This document shows, one piece after another, positions 10,147-22,723 of a DNA stretch of 64,000 bases. This DNA is from Lenzites betulinus. Lineage: Eukaryota > Basidiomycota > Agaricomycetes > Polyporales > Polyporaceae. The translations under genes were made by a program, and so were the position numbers. The DNA lies in assembly GCA_022264855.1 (NCBI GenBank), contig JABYQU010000006.1, forward strand, positions 372,001-436,000, in the 5' to 3' direction. The notes below the pieces were generated by a model. It did not search any database. It saw only the letters and a program-made list of their open reading frames with translations, and was not told the DNA's origin. Position 1 is the first letter of the stretch; the number at the start of each line of letters is the position of its first letter.

Positions 10147-12637
10147 CTAAGGAACATAGGGAGGAAGAGTGTCTGTGACGCTACGCACGGATGGAGAATA
10201 GCGTGTCCCGGGAACCGCAAGACGCTCCGTAGGAACTAGCTGGAATACAACTTGCCTACCTTGATAGGTCGGCGCGCCATGAGAAGGGGCGGGGGTTGCG
10301 AAAGAGGGCGATATCTCGGAATTATCCATGACGATGTGCACCTTTGGAGTCTGGGGATCTTCGATAACCTCCTGTTCACCTGGTAGCAGGTTTAGAGGGG
10401 AGAGTACTCCTCGCCCGTCCCACACGCAGCGAATGTCCTGTCCAGATATTACCTGGGCCAGACGACCGGACTCGACGTGCCGGATTTCGATGAAGAAGGG
10501 GTTGATCAACACCACATACGGGGCGTGGCATATCGCGTGCGCAGCAGTTCCCTCCCATTCGATGATGGATGGTGTGCGCGAAGGACAACCGCGTTTATCC
10601 ACGTATAGGCCGAATTCTTAGCAAGCCACTATATTAGCAGACAGATTTGATTGTAACAAGTTTGAAATCACCGTCGAAGCACAGCAGAAATTCATCCTCC
10701 CGCAGGCGAGCCATTGCAAGGGGCTTGTAAGATGCTTGCCTCTTGCCCAAACGTTGCATGTCCTCCTCTACTGGTATAGTTACGCTCGAGAAGCTGTTTA
10801 CACTGGTGTGAGACTCGGCACTAACGTGATGGTGCACGATCGTCAAAGAGAACTCACTCTTCCAAGTTCATGATCTCAAAACCCTTTGTACACATGATAC
10901 AGATATTTCTCTTGAGGAACTGTAGATCATGTGTCTCAGAAGGAAGGAAGAAGTCCTTACCAGTTTGATGAGCGTCTCGGACAACACAACAATCCCATCT
11001 CCAGCGACATACCCTTGAAACTGAGATCCGGGGCGGGTCTGCCTCGGCGCCGGCATACGGTGAGCGTTTCACTTCCAATCCGCGGAACACGCTATCCGTC
11101 TAAAACACACATAGGTGAGCGATCATAAGCACGCATTAGAGAATCACCATTACGTACGCCTCTCCGCATCTTGTAGATGATTAGTGCTTGTCCCGCAAAC
11201 CGTCCCACACTGAAGAAGTGGACAGTATGGTGGGAGCTCAATTTCTTCAAACCAAACGTTGCTGCGAGAGGGTCGAGGCTAGTTGCACAGGTCTCGGTCG
11301 GTATCACGCTTTCGATATCAACCGCATATAATGACTGTTTTTGAAGTCAACGATGACCAACGTGGACATCAGAATATTATGTACCTTGTCAGCGAGGACA
11401 ACAAGAAGACCGAACTGCTCCAGATAGGCAATTTGAGTAACCATCTTCAGGGACATCACCCGTTGTATCGCTATAGAACGTGTAAGTGTCGAATGGCGGA
11501 CCGCGGTACTCGGGGAGAACATTGCTTACATTCAGGGCGACCTGGTACCCCAACCCACACACCATCCTCGCTGCCAATCGCCACGAAAGAACGACTATCA
11601 CGTAGCACTATATATGCAGCTCAGTACCCCCTCCGAAACATATCCATGAAGTACCCACCGAACGGTAGAGTGCAAAACACCCTCCCGGTCACCAAGCCTG
11701 ATTGGTGCGCCGGGGCCTCCTGGCTCGATGCAGTATCTGCAGTAATGATCTCTAACCGGAAGATGCTCGTCCTCTCTTGAGCCGATTTCCGCGCCTCGAT
11801 CGCCTCTCGGATCTTCTTACGCCACTCATTGCGCTCCTCGACGGTGTGCGCATACAGCGTGTATGACCTCCCGCTCTTGCCGTGCGCATGTATCGACAGC
11901 GGGTAGAAGGTGTCCGGGCCGCAGTACGAGTCGGTGTAGAGCGCAGGGTCGGGCGAGATGCGCCCGGGCGACTCGCTCCGCCCAGAGCGCATCATGCGGC
12001 TGAGGGTGTTACTGCGCACTGGACGGATAGAGAGGCTCTCCAGCGCGAGGAGCTCCAGTCTCACTGGCTTTAGGAGGGATCAGCATCTGCCATACGAGCT
12101 TGATGGACGGATGGGTACCAACCGGCTTCCACACGACATAGCGTGCATCAGCACCCTGGCCCTTTGTTTTCGACATGATAACTGTCAAGAAGTCGTGCGT
12201 CAGCGAGTCGCAAGTGACCGGGCATCAAAGAACTGACGCACGGTAGTTATCGAAGATGACGACCCAGAGAGGCTTCCAGCCGCTCATGGCCCGCTTCAGT
12301 GGGCTGTTATCGGTCTGGCGAAAGAGCGGGCCAGCGTGAAGGACCCGGCGGCTGCTGTCCGTCAGCCCAAGATCCTAGCAACGGTGTGAGTACGAGAGCT
12401 CGTGGCGCGGATGGGAGATTGGGAGATGATCCGAGAGTGCTTACCTTTGGAATAGGTATGTCGTCCTTGAAAAGTAGGGCTTTGCTGTACCACGGCGCGC
12501 TGAATTGCATATCTGTAAGGCAATGAATATCTCAGAAAATGCATCGTGGTCAGCATCGATGAGGTAATGAGACACAACATACCTGCAGGTACTACGTTGC
12601 CATTGCCATTCCGATGTGTCGTATGCGCCTCATGCAT
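10147..12637 (-). CDS. PH-CNH domain protein, RhoGEF (Rom1/2)-like but without a DH domain
   Basis: Twelve exons join in phase to about 613 residues: 12637-12583, 12512-12445, 12374-12242, 12181-12123, 12067-11659, 11607-11530, 11470-11385, 11334-11158, 11099-11013, 10955-10858, 10793-10672, 10616-10147. The first part is a PH domain (VLHAGPLFRQ, WVVIFDNYLIMSK, YVVWKPPVRLELLALE, YTLYAHTVEERNEWRKKIREA). The rest is a citron-homology (CNH) domain (SLKMVTQIAYLEQFGLLVVL, VHFFSVGRFAGQALIIYK, FLKRNICIMCTKGFEIMNLE, EFLLCFD, EFGLYVDKRGCP, IEVRHVESGRLAQVISGQ). Fungal Rom1/2-type Rho1 exchange factors are DH-PH-CNH. Here only about 800 nt separate the start from the Kin4 gene and I find no DH-like exon there. 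The start ATG is the least certain point. If real, it could not catalyse exchange itself. Confidence 0.75.
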
Positions 12638-13455
12638 GATTGTGAGATTCACGGCTACAGATGTACGTATGTTCACGCTGGCCCCTGTTATAACGTTAAC
12701 TCGTCCGCAAGAGCGGTAGCAACGCGTCGGCGTGGTCTGAACTCGGTCGTTGGGAAGAAGAGAGGTAGCACTGTATAACCAAAAATACAGGGGCGTTCAT
12801 CCACAGCCTGCGGAACACCCCAGGGCCGTGCAGAGAAGCTGGAGAGGCGCTGCACCTAGCTGCGTTGGACTCCGGGCACGTCGTGATGGTGAATGCTGTC
12901 CATCGTCGAGAGGGATCGATATATACAATGCTGCTAGCCGAGCACGGAGGCGCGCGCCTGGGCTCCCTGTGAGCCCGTCCGCCGTTCGGCCCACGTTGCA
13001 TCGTCTCATGAAAGCCGTGGTATATGTATTTGAGCGTGCATGAAGACGTACGAATGCTGTAGCTATGTCATGAGTGCGGATCCACCGAAGCCTGGGATAT
13101 CATAGAAGACGAGTAACTAAGAATGGATCGAGCGGCGTCCAAACGAGAAGAACCGGGCACGATATAACAGAGAATGGACAGAGAAGGACCAAGACCAAAT
13201 AGCGTTACCGGAGTAGAAGGGGAAATGCAGTAGAAAGTAGGACGAAGGACGAAGGAGAAAGCCGGGAGAGTGAGGTGGGATGCGGTGGAAATTAGGCGCG
13301 GAAATTAGGCGTACGGGGAGACGAGCCAGAGCCGTATGCACAGTGCGGGAGAGATGGTATGGACACATGTATGTACGATGCTGCAGACGTGAGAGTCATG
13401 TCGGTACAATGCTGGGACGTATGCTGGCGTATGTCGAGGCCGAGGGCAATGGCGT
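12638..13455. other. Intergenic between PH-CNH gene and Kin4
   Basis: Searched on the minus strand for exons of a RhoGEF DH domain; none of the open frames resembles one. An AT-rich TATA-like run sits near 12919-12926. No other feature recognised. Confidence 0.4.
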
Positions 13456-16400
13456 TCACCGCTGCAGATCGGCACGTCTGCATGGGGGCTTAGCATGGGA
13501 TACGAGTTGAAGACGCGAAGAGGTGCACTCACTGTCTAAGGGTGTCATACAGGAACTTGTAGCTCCGCAGGTTGCCCTTCAGTCTCCTGATATCCAGACT
13601 GTACGTGTCGTCCAAACGGTCCAGCCGTGTCAGCTCCACAGAGAAGCGCACTTCGTCGCCCGCATCGTGCGTCTGATCACCGTAGATAGCCTCGAGGGAG
13701 ATCGGGGAAGACACCTCGCTCGAACCCGCGGGCACCGCAGAAGCGAGGACAGTGTCGGAGGTTCCCTCAGACTCGAGTGACGGCGACACCTGGTGCAAAG
13801 TGCCTGTCGACACCTGCGAGGACTGCCTACGCATGAGGAGCCCTCGGAGCATACCACCGGTGGACGCGCCAAAGGAGGCGTTCGTCTGCGACGGCAGAGG
13901 CAAGCCACGCTTGTCCACCTGGAAAGAGAACGGTCAATTCCCGCTGATCAACAGTAACGGAGCACGTACGCCATTCGAAGCCGCCGATCCAACTATCGTG
14001 AATGCAGCCAGACTGCCAGAGCCGTCGCGCAGCCCCAACCCCGTGCGCTTCCTCTTCGGGCGGATGCACTTGTACTTGTACTCGTGCTCCATGGAGATGT
14101 CGATCCCCATGCCCTCTATGATGGCCTTGACGTGCTTCATCACCTCCGGAGGCGAGCCTGTCGTGATCGTCGTCTGGTCGACAGCACCGTGATGCACGCG
14201 CAAGTTGGCGCGCGCAGGGTTGAACTGCTTGAGCACACGGTCTGTGAAGCTGTGAGGAGCGAAGGACGCGTCGGACGGCGTCGCGGTGAGCGGGAGCGGC
14301 GAGTAGAGCTTTTCCGAGGCAGGCGTCGTGAGATGCTGTGCCGTGGACGTGTTGATAGCGTGCGGTGCGGTGGGCGCAAGGCGTTGGGTGGAGCTCTCGA
14401 CCTCTGCGGGAGTAGCGACTGTCTTCTCGAACTCGGAGTCGGAGATGTCGGGACGACCCTTGCTCTTGGAGCGGAACCACTGCATGACCTTGCTCGCCTT
14501 GACAGTCGACGCGGGGATGGGCACGCGCGGGCTCTTCCACGAGCCGGCAGGATAGCCAGCGCCGTCGTTGCGTAGAACTTGCGGCGTGGCAGGCGGGGCG
14601 GCGTCGCTCTTGGGAGGAACGGCAGGCACATCGCGAGACTCCTGGGGACGCGACTTCTCCCATGCGGCTTCCGACTTCTCCTTCATGGGTGTCTCCGTGC
14701 CCTTCCTTGTCTTCCCGAGCAACGGTGAAACCATTACTGTAAGGGTGTTGCGCCTAGACGACTTCTTGCTGCTGACCGTGCCACTAGGGCTGAGCAAAGT
14801 GGTGTCCGTGCTGGTATCCGCAACGCTCGACGCCGCCGACGGGACCTGCACGCTCGAGGGACGACGACCAGTGTCCTTGACGGACGCGGGTACCGCATCC
14901 TTGGAGGGCGACCGATCGAAGAACCTCTGGCTCTGCGAAGGTGTACGCGTGACCGCCCCGTTGGGTTGCTCCGAACCAGATCCTGATGTGAACATCTTCG
15001 AAAGACCGATCTTGTCGATGGACAGGCCCTTCTTGTGCCGGCTCTGCTTGGATGATCCCGAACCTGTCGATCCATTGCTGCCGTTCTGGTAGTGGGCCGC
15101 CTTCTCTTCTGAGGTCGCAGCCGGAGTGAGAGGGGGGCCAGTGACCTCGATAGACACGACGGGGGCGGGCACCGGCGACGTAGCGACGGCGGGTGAAGGG
15201 ACGGGTTTAGGAGGGGCAGCTTCCTGCCTCTGGCGAGACGCGGAAGACGGCGTACCCGGCAGAGGTTTCTGCGAAGACCGGCGGTCGAGATCCAGAGACT
15301 GCTTCCGTGTCGTGCGCTCTTGCGACGGAGAGGATCCGTTGACTTGCGAACGCTCACGGCGCGGCTCGGGCTTCGACTCGGACTCCCCATACTCGACTTG
15401 AATGGTATGGCGGTTGCCCTTCGCACGCTTCGACTCGGGGGATGTCGTTTTGACGGGAGCGTATGAGGTAGGAGGTGGAGGCGTGGGTTTAGGTGCATCA
15501 CCGTCAACATCCATCCTGTCCTCTTTGGTAGCGCTGTCGGCGTCCGCGGGAGCCGTGCCTGCAGGGAAGGAGATCGAAGGGACCTCCTGGGACGGGGAAG
15601 GAGCAAACGGATCGTCATCGAAGCCCAGAGCGGAAGTCGTCGGAAGGACGATTGCGGAGTTGACTCCACGGCGACCAGAGCTCGGGGCAGACGTCTCGTA
15701 CAGGAACTCGGGTTGAGCCTGCTGCGCGTAGCGCTGGTCGCGCTGACTCCGCGAGCCCGAGGGTGAGGTCGACGGCGCATATGCATCGGTCCGCGCGCTC
15801 TGGCTGCGAGCAATCTTGGATGTGGACCCGTCTGCCGAAGCGGCTTGCTTCATCTGTCTCTGGTAAGCCAGCCTCTTCTGATGATGCTGCTCGATAGCGG
15901 TACGCTCGAGCTCCCCAACGGTCTTCTGGAACGTATGAGCATACGGTGCAAGCCAGCTATGAGCCATGATGGTGGGGAGGTCGGCGCGGCGCGCCGGGTC
16001 GGGGACCAGCATGATCGACAACAGGTCGCGAGCTTCCGCTGAGATGTAGTCGGGGAAGGATAGCGGCGTGTTGACAATATATTTGTACAGCAAGTTGATG
16101 TTGTCGCCATCCGGGTTAGCGGGGTCGTCGTCGAAGGGTAGGTAGCCGGCGAGCATTGCATACAGAATGACTCCGCAGGACCAGATGTCAACTGCTGAAC
16201 CCACATACAGACCGTCCGAGATGACAAGCTCGGGGGCAGCATAGCACGGAGACCCGCAGCTCGTCTGCATGAGGTCGTCCGAGCGATGTTCAAAACGGTT
16301 GGCGAAGCCAAAGTCGGTGATGATCACATTGCGGTGACGGTCAAGGAGGAGGTTCTCGAGCTTGAGGTCCCGATGAACAATTTTCTTTTGGTGGATGTAC

Positions 16401-17065
16401 CACACGCCAGAGATGAGCTGGGAGAAGAGCTTGCAGGCATCTTTCTCCCGCAAATACCGGTGGGCAAGGATATGGTCGAAGAGTTCGCCGCCGGAAGCAT
16501 ATTCAAGGATTATACCAATGTACTTGTCCGTTTCAATTACGTCGTAGAGTCGGACGATATTAGGGTGCTTGAGGGTCTAGCGGGCGCATATTCATGCGTG
16601 TCCTCGGTAAATGATCACAGCTCGCAAAACACGCACCCGTAGGACCTCGATCTCTCGTTCCACCTTGGACATCCTGACGCTGGAATCGATGTTGCCACGC
16701 CGGATAAGCTTCACGGCGACTTCCTCGCCCCATTGCATGTGCAGCCCGAGTTTGACTTTGCCGAACTCCCCTTCGCCCAGCGTTTGCAGGAGCAAGTATG
16801 GGCCGAACTTGGGGATGGTTCGCCTCGGATGCGCCGCCGCATACTCCAAAGCGGCGGGATGAGAGTAAATGTCACGATACCCGGGCTGCTCTTCTTGCTG
16901 GGGCTGCGAGGTCACCACGTTGTGCGACGCACGTTTCCGCGACGCCGACTGGGAGTTGGCTGTAGACGAACTGGTTGGTTGTACAGATACCGGCCTCGCG
17001 CCGTGCGAACGCGAGGGGCCTGGCTGGGAGCCATCGGGGACTTGGAGGCTGGCGAATGGGTCCAT
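13456..17065 (-). CDS. Kin4-type (CAMKL) Ser/Thr protein kinase with C-terminal KA1 domain
   Basis: Exons 17065-16637, 16576-13970, 13918-13533 and 13477-13456 join in phase to 1,147 residues. The kinase domain begins near residue 90 with LLLQTLGEGEFGKVKLGLH; AVKLIRR has the catalytic lysine, HRDLKLENLLLD the catalytic loop, DFGFAN the Mg site, and CGSPCYAAPELV follows. A long Ser/Pro-rich linker leads to a KA1 domain ending YKFLYDTLRQRADLQR. The last seven residues come from a 22-nt terminal exon; without it the frame stops early at TLRQ. The GPYLLLQTLGEGEFGKVKLG signature is what I recall of fungal Kin4 orthologues, which act in the spindle-position checkpoint and cell polarity in yeasts. 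Kin1/2 or SNF1-like kinases are less likely. The fungal role here is inferred from family. Confidence 0.85.
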
Positions 17066-17976
17066 GGGGGGAGGAAGTGGGTGATCCGGAGAAAGTGAAC
17101 CAAGCTGGATGCGCGATGTGAGAAAAGATGAGCGAAGACGCTGACAAAAACATACGGTTAAGCGACGCGACGGCGTGATAGCGTGATGGCGGCCTCGTCG
17201 TCAGATGTTCAGAGCGGCAACGGAGACGGCGAGGGAGGGCGGTTCGATGGTGCGGAAGACAAGAGCTCGCTGTTGGGAACAGCGCAGCGCTCGAAGTGGT
17301 AGGAAAACAAAGAGTGGCGGGTCCCTGCGAGAAGCAGGAACGCGTGTCCTGACTAAGCGAGCGGGGAGTCGCCGGGGCCCAGTGATGGCAAGGAAATTGC
17401 ACTCGGGGTCGGATGATTTAGAACGCCTGGGATGCTCGATGTTGTGAAACAAGTGCTGCTCGACGCGGAACGCAGCGAGCTCGTCGCCCACGTGGCGTGC
17501 TTGGTTACGGAACGATCCCCGAAATGTACCTTCCGTGCCACCACTGCTGTGCTGCGCCCTGACCCCCGCTCCCACCGTTCAAGCATCCCTCGGAACCCCA
17601 CAGGGTGTTCTGAGCACCCAAGTACACCCTTTGAGATATGTGGCTCCAATGTACCACGAACTCTGACGAATTGCGACGAAGGAACCTTCAAATGGCCACA
17701 GAAATCATCAGGCGCCCAATGCTAGTTATTTCATACGCGACGAGAGCCGCACCATGCGCCCGGAAGTCGTGAAACTGCGATTGAATGTGCTGCTGCATGC
17801 CCACGGGGTTTCCTTCTTCTGGTCGAGAGCCGCTTGTATTAACAAGTGAGGAATCGTCGTCTTGAACTTGACAATATCTTGCGAGTGAGAACCTCTTGCT
17901 ATACAATTGCTATCATGTAATATCATTCCAAACACCATGTTCCGACGTCTGACATATTCCGCTACGAGGAGTCAGA
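17066..17976. other. Intergenic: Kin4 promoter side and dehydrogenase 3' flank
   Basis: Open frames here (for example 17205-17447 and 17201-17575) show no recognisable protein and lack splice-consistent extensions. The stretch next to 17065 presumably holds the Kin4 promoter and 5' UTR. Confidence 0.4.
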
Positions 17977-19240
17977 TCAGAGGCCAAGGTCTTTCCGCTC
18001 GTTGAGCAGCCGCCCCTCCATACCACCTGCAATCATTAGCACCTGCCCGGTGATATGCCCTGATAGTGTCGGGGAAGATATGACGACGACCTGACCCGCC
18101 ACATCCTCCGGAGTCGCCACTTTCTTCAGCGGAGTCCTGGTACAGTCTCCGTCAGAGCTACCCGCATGTGGCGAACAACGAGCAGCAGACTCACGAAGCC
18201 AACGCCCTGTAGACCACATTGGGGTCCTTCAGGGACTCTTGCGCCATGGGCGTCTTGACCCAGCCTGGATTAGTGAGTGTCAGCTTACCCTTATGCATGC
18301 AGGGCGACGAGAAGAGCGTAGTCTCAGTAGATCGTTGTGGAGTACCGCGACAAGCATCTTGAGATAGTAGAAAAACAGCATGGACCTACCTGGAGCGATC
18401 ACATTCACCCGCCCTTTGGGTGCAATTTTGACAATCTCGTTCTTGAGGCTAAGGCACAGGCCATACATCATCGCTGAGCAATACGAGCTCAGCATGCCGT
18501 TTTCCGCCCAGGACCAAAGTGCGCACTCACCGCTCTTCGTGGCCGAATAATCCGCATGGCCCGCCTCGCCGTACTTGCCCGCGGTGCTCCCAATCAGTAT
18601 GATCGCGGCCTTCTCCTTCTGGGCGTCGTCCGCACCCGCCAGCCCGCGCAGAAACTCCCGCGCGACGAGGAAGGACGAGGTGAGGTTCGTGCTGATCGTC
18701 GACTCCCACTGCGCGAGCGTCATCTGCGCGACGGGGACGTCCCGCGCCTCGTAGTACGCGTGGTTGATCACGACGACCTGCACCGGCCCAAATCCCGCCT
18801 GCGCGCGCGCGAACAGCCGCTGCGTGTCATCCTCGCGCGAGAGGTCCGCCTGCAGCGGACGCAGGAGAAACGGGCCGTGCTCGGTGAACAACGGCTCGAG
18901 CGGCGCAGACTTCGTGTTGTAGTGCGCGGTGACGCGCGCGCCGACCTCTGTGTTTCGGGTGCATCAGCCGCAGTCTGCGCGGGACAGGGAGACAGACTGG
19001 GAAGCTGCAGGGGTGCAGATGGTGCCCCTGCGGGCACAGGGCGGCCGATGAAACAGGGGTGGGGGAAGCGGCCCATGGAGGTATTGTGCGGTACTGACGT
19101 AGGAAGCTGCGTATGGTGGCGAGCCCGATGCCGCCGCTCGCACCTGTGAGCCAATCCGTCAGAGAGCGTTGCAAATGAGCCGGCGATTTTGCGGACTTAC
19201 CAGTCACTAGAACATGGACGTCTTGGAGACCGAAATCCAT
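17977..19240 (-). CDS. Short-chain dehydrogenase/reductase (SDR)
   Basis: Six exons (19240-19201, 19143-19099, 18947-18531, 18473-18390, 18264-18195, 18136-17977) join in phase to 271 residues, the normal length of classical SDRs. Motifs in order: VTGASGGIGLA for the dinucleotide, DLS at the acidic pocket, VVVINHAYYEA in place of the usual NNAG, IILIGSTAG with the catalytic Ser, YSATKSAMMYG with the catalytic Tyr and Lys, and VNVIAPGWVKTPM after it. Met-initiated exon 1 is only 40 nt. No membrane helix or targeting signal is visible, so a cytosolic NAD(P)H oxidoreductase is expected. The substrate cannot be told; 3-oxoacyl reductase-like and polyol dehydrogenase-like members look alike at this level. 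Confidence 0.85.
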
Positions 19241-20171
19241 GGTGGCTGTAGCTTTCAGTTAGTCGTCGTCGCGGACGTTGAAGTAGATGGTAGGGCCGAG
19301 GACTCTTCAATCGATCGATGAAGCTCCGAACTTGCGTGAGGTGCTCCGCCCCACATGACTCACGCGTCGGCGATATCGCCCAAGGCACACGATGTTAGGC
19401 ATGTTCCACATTCGATAAGTAATATATACGTGGTGAACAGGGCACAGCTACAACCTAAAACCCAGACGAGAGTCATGAGTATATGCACGATAGTGTACAA
19501 GCGATTGCACCAAACCTCATAGATATATACGATCTTGCTACGCGGGGACTCTGCGGAATACGCGTCTCTTGATGAGTAGAATACATTGCGTGCAAACTGA
19601 AAAGCGTAGGGGACAAGCAGAGATGTGTACGGACTGGCTAAATATTGGGTGGGGAGGTATCACAGTGCGACAGAGATGCAGAGGATGCGATATGTATGAC
19701 GGAATAACAGTACGTGTCGCTGGATCATGGCGAGGTAGGAACAACGTCCCAGAGGATCCGCCGAAATGAGGTAGCCCAGGTGCGTCGTGATTCGTGAAGG
19801 TCATGACTCGTGAACACGGCTTCGTGGCGAGGAGAGCAAGACAAGAGGTGGGTCCAGGTAGATGAGAGGCGAAGAGATGCTGATAATACAACGATCCTGG
19901 AGGTGCGGATAGCGATGAACGGTGCTGCGACGATAGAAATGTACTTGAGTGCGGGGTATCGGGGGTCCATTGACGACAGGGTGAAATGGATTGTGGGGAG
20001 GAGAGGGATTGAGGATGCAAGAAACGGAGAGTTGTATGCGATGTGCAAAAATGACTGGCTGAGATTGGATGCAAATGCGAGATCGATGTCCGTCGTAAAT
20101 GCTGGTGCCGAGGCTGCCTGGTCGTGCCAGCGCCAGGCGCAGGCGATGGGAGAGCGCCGCTCAACGTGCCC
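19241..20171. other. Intergenic between SDR and OTU genes
   Basis: Holds the SDR promoter side (a TATATATTAC-like run on the minus strand near 19420) and the OTU gene 3' flank. Open frames such as 19538-20164 (-) have no recognisable content. Confidence 0.4.
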
Positions 20172-21878
20172 TCATATCTTCAGCTCCCTAAACCCGCGGA
20201 CGTCCAGGCGTCCAGTCCCGTTCTTGCGCCATTCAGCGTTCGCATCCTGATCCTCCTCGGACGTCTCGCCAGCTGCAGGCTTGTTGGCTGCCTTCTGGAA
20301 CCGTCCCCCGGGAATGACGATCTTGCCCGCACTCCTGGTGCGCGCCGCCTTACTAGCAACCACAGGGGACCTAGGCTTTGGGACACCCAGTTTCTTCCTC
20401 TGACGACGAGTCAGCGGCTTCTCAACCGGCGGATCCGGGGGAGGTGGCGTGGCCTCTGGTGAGGAGGGCAGTGACGATAACGAGCTGACGGAGTCAGCCG
20501 ACGAGCCTGATGCAGACAGATCAGGGGTGTCCATGTCGGTGTCCATGGCCGGGTCCTTGGGCGCAGGTGCTGACGGCACCGTGGGCTCCATGTTGAGGAC
20601 AGAACCGGTACGCGACGAGCTCTTAGCGCGCTTCGCAGCGTTCTGGGAACTCTCCGAGGTGGTTGCCGAAGACGCGGATGATTCGTCGAAAGTCCGTTTG
20701 GGTGAACGGTATGCATGTGGTTCCAGCGAAGCGATTGTAGGAAAGGACGAGGTCTGGGACGAGGGGGCGGATGACGGGGGCGGTGATGGTGAAGCGGAGC
20801 GTGGCAGCGGTATCTGCGATGGAGTAGGGGGTGATCCTTCCTCTTGCTCTACCGATATCGTGGGCGGAATGGCCTGCTTCGGCTCCCGTGTGGATGGCTT
20901 CGCGAGCGTCGCCTTGCCCTTCGATACAGGCTTCCTCTTCGATGTTGGAGGAGAAGGAAGTTCTTCGTCTGGCGCAGGCATCTCGACAACGTTGGGAAGG
21001 CCGTTATGCGGCCCCCTAAGGTTCCTGATTGACGAGAAGTGCTCCCAGTCGTGGTAACTATGCAATGTCAGAAATGCACGACAGCCAACAGGGCTAGCAG
21101 ACGTACGCCACATAGACAGTCCCTTGCGAGGTTATGAGCTCGGTGTCCTCGGGGGAGGGGTATTGATCCGATGTGGACCGTGTACGCCCTCGCCTACTCC
21201 GGCGCTGGCCGTCGGCGGGGGTATCATGGACCGGCGAAGAGGGTTCTTCTGCAGGATCGCCACCCGCATCCCACTGTATAACGTAAACCAGCCCGGGCTG
21301 AATGACCTTCACGTTGCGCTTCGTCATGTGAGCGAAGGCGGAGAGCTCGAGGTGGCCCCCGTAGGTCGCTGTGGATCGCGGGTGAGATGCTGTGGTACGG
21401 CGGTAACAACTCAGGTGACATGCCTTGTTGGCGCATGCACGACAAATGGTACTCCAGCCCCCGTTCGTCCTCTACGAAGGGAGCGTAGCGCTCCTTATGG
21501 GCCTCTTCCCAGTCGCATATGTCTTGCCTGAGTTTCAGGTGATAGGACGGCGTGCCGTATAGCTGGTCGGAAAGCGCCCTGAAGAGGCAGTTTCCGTCGC
21601 CGATCGTGTGGGCCGCGTATAAGCCAAGCTGGCGCAGCTGCGCATTCAGCATCTGACTGTTCTCCTCTGGATTGGTCGCAATGGGCTTAGGCCGATGATT
21701 TGGTTCAATACGTGGCATGTTATGGCACGATACGGCTGCTTACCTTGCCCCTGCTCCTCGTCGTGCGAGAGCGCACTGGGAGACGACGCTATGCGATCAG
21801 CCATCGGAGGACTCTGGCCCACACGATGTACTCACTCTGTGGGGCCTGACGAGCGTGCTTTCGCTTCGGGGGACCCAT
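20172..21878 (-). CDS. OTU-domain cysteine protease (deubiquitinase), OTUD3-like
   Basis: Five exons (21878-21836, 21788-21744, 21666-21424, 21368-21107, 21057-20172) join in phase to 492 residues. The protein begins MGPPKRKHARQAPQ; a start at 21718 would also leave the domain intact but breaks the upstream splicing. The OTU fold spans about residues 35-200: LGLYAAHTIGDGNCLFRALS carries the catalytic Asp and Cys, TYGGHLELSAFAHMTKRNV the middle block, and YHDWEHFSSIRNL the catalytic His. The C-terminal 300 residues are Ser/Pro-rich and disordered, ending with a basic TRRQRKKLG patch and EWRKNGTGRLDVRGFRELKI. The intron at 21369-21423 begins with GC rather than GT, and this splice is needed to restore the domain. 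Expected to remove ubiquitin; chain preference unknown. Confidence 0.85.
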
Positions 21879-22723
21879 AGATGAGGATGTTGTTCGTGTT
21901 CGTTGTTGTCGACGACGAGGTCGAGGTGGTTGAAAACCAACCGGCAAAGCGGTGTTCCGGGGTCTTGGCAGCGAGGGACTTCGGACACCGTTTAGCCACG
22001 AGGTGAGTTTCCCTCGGTATTGTACCTGTCTGATGGGGCTCTGAGTCGGGGTAAGTCCTCTTGAATGTCGTACAAGCTGAGAGCAGTGGATATTGTGGAG
22101 GTGTAAACGCAGCTGAGGCCGGGAGAGATGTGGACGTGAGGTTTCCAGTTGAGAGTGAGTCCGGCAAGATCAGTGATCTGCCACAATGGGAGGGTCAGCC
22201 ATTCTGGCCGCGCCATGGCGGTTCTGCCCGCGGGTATTAGCGCTCATCGCTTAGCGCTTGTCTCCGAACAGCCCGAGGGACGGAACTTGCGTGCCGCCAC
22301 CGTCGTGATCGTCCCCGACGTCGTCCACAGCGTCGACGACGCGCTGCGCGATACGTGAGTTTCTCCGGCCGTATTGTGTTGTCTTGAATCTTATAGCTTA
22401 CGCGGCCGATTGTCATCCAGATCCTTCCGTTCTCACGTGGGTCTCTCCAGGCTGCGGATCGCACTCCTGCGGCTGCGTGGAGACTTTTCTCTCAGGCCCA
22501 TCTATCTCGACGTTTACGACGCTGTCCTCAGCTCAGACCTGCCCCGCAGTTGCTTCTGAACTCAGACGGCCACCTTGCTATTGATCCCTGCGCAATCCGC
22601 AGCATCCTGCCCTTACTGGACGGCAGAAACCCAGATCTTTCTCAACACCCCCGTAGCAATCGGTCACAAACAACCACTCCTGGCGTCCTAAATACCCGCT
22701 CGTGCTGTATTTCTAGCTCAACC
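21879..22723. other. Divergent promoter region between OTU gene and the gene at 22724
   Basis: 845 nt between two divergent starts. Open frames here show no recognisable protein; a pyrimidine-rich tract lies just before 22724. No specific operator site identified. Confidence 0.4.

Noticed and set aside
12638..13455. Hidden DH domain exons for the PH-CNH gene
   Set aside because: All minus-strand frames were read; none shows helices or motifs of a RhoGEF DH domain.
21224..21718. OTU gene starting at the ATG at 21718 without upstream exons
   Set aside because: Two upstream exons with good splice sites join in phase and give a more typical basic N-terminus; kept only as an alternative.
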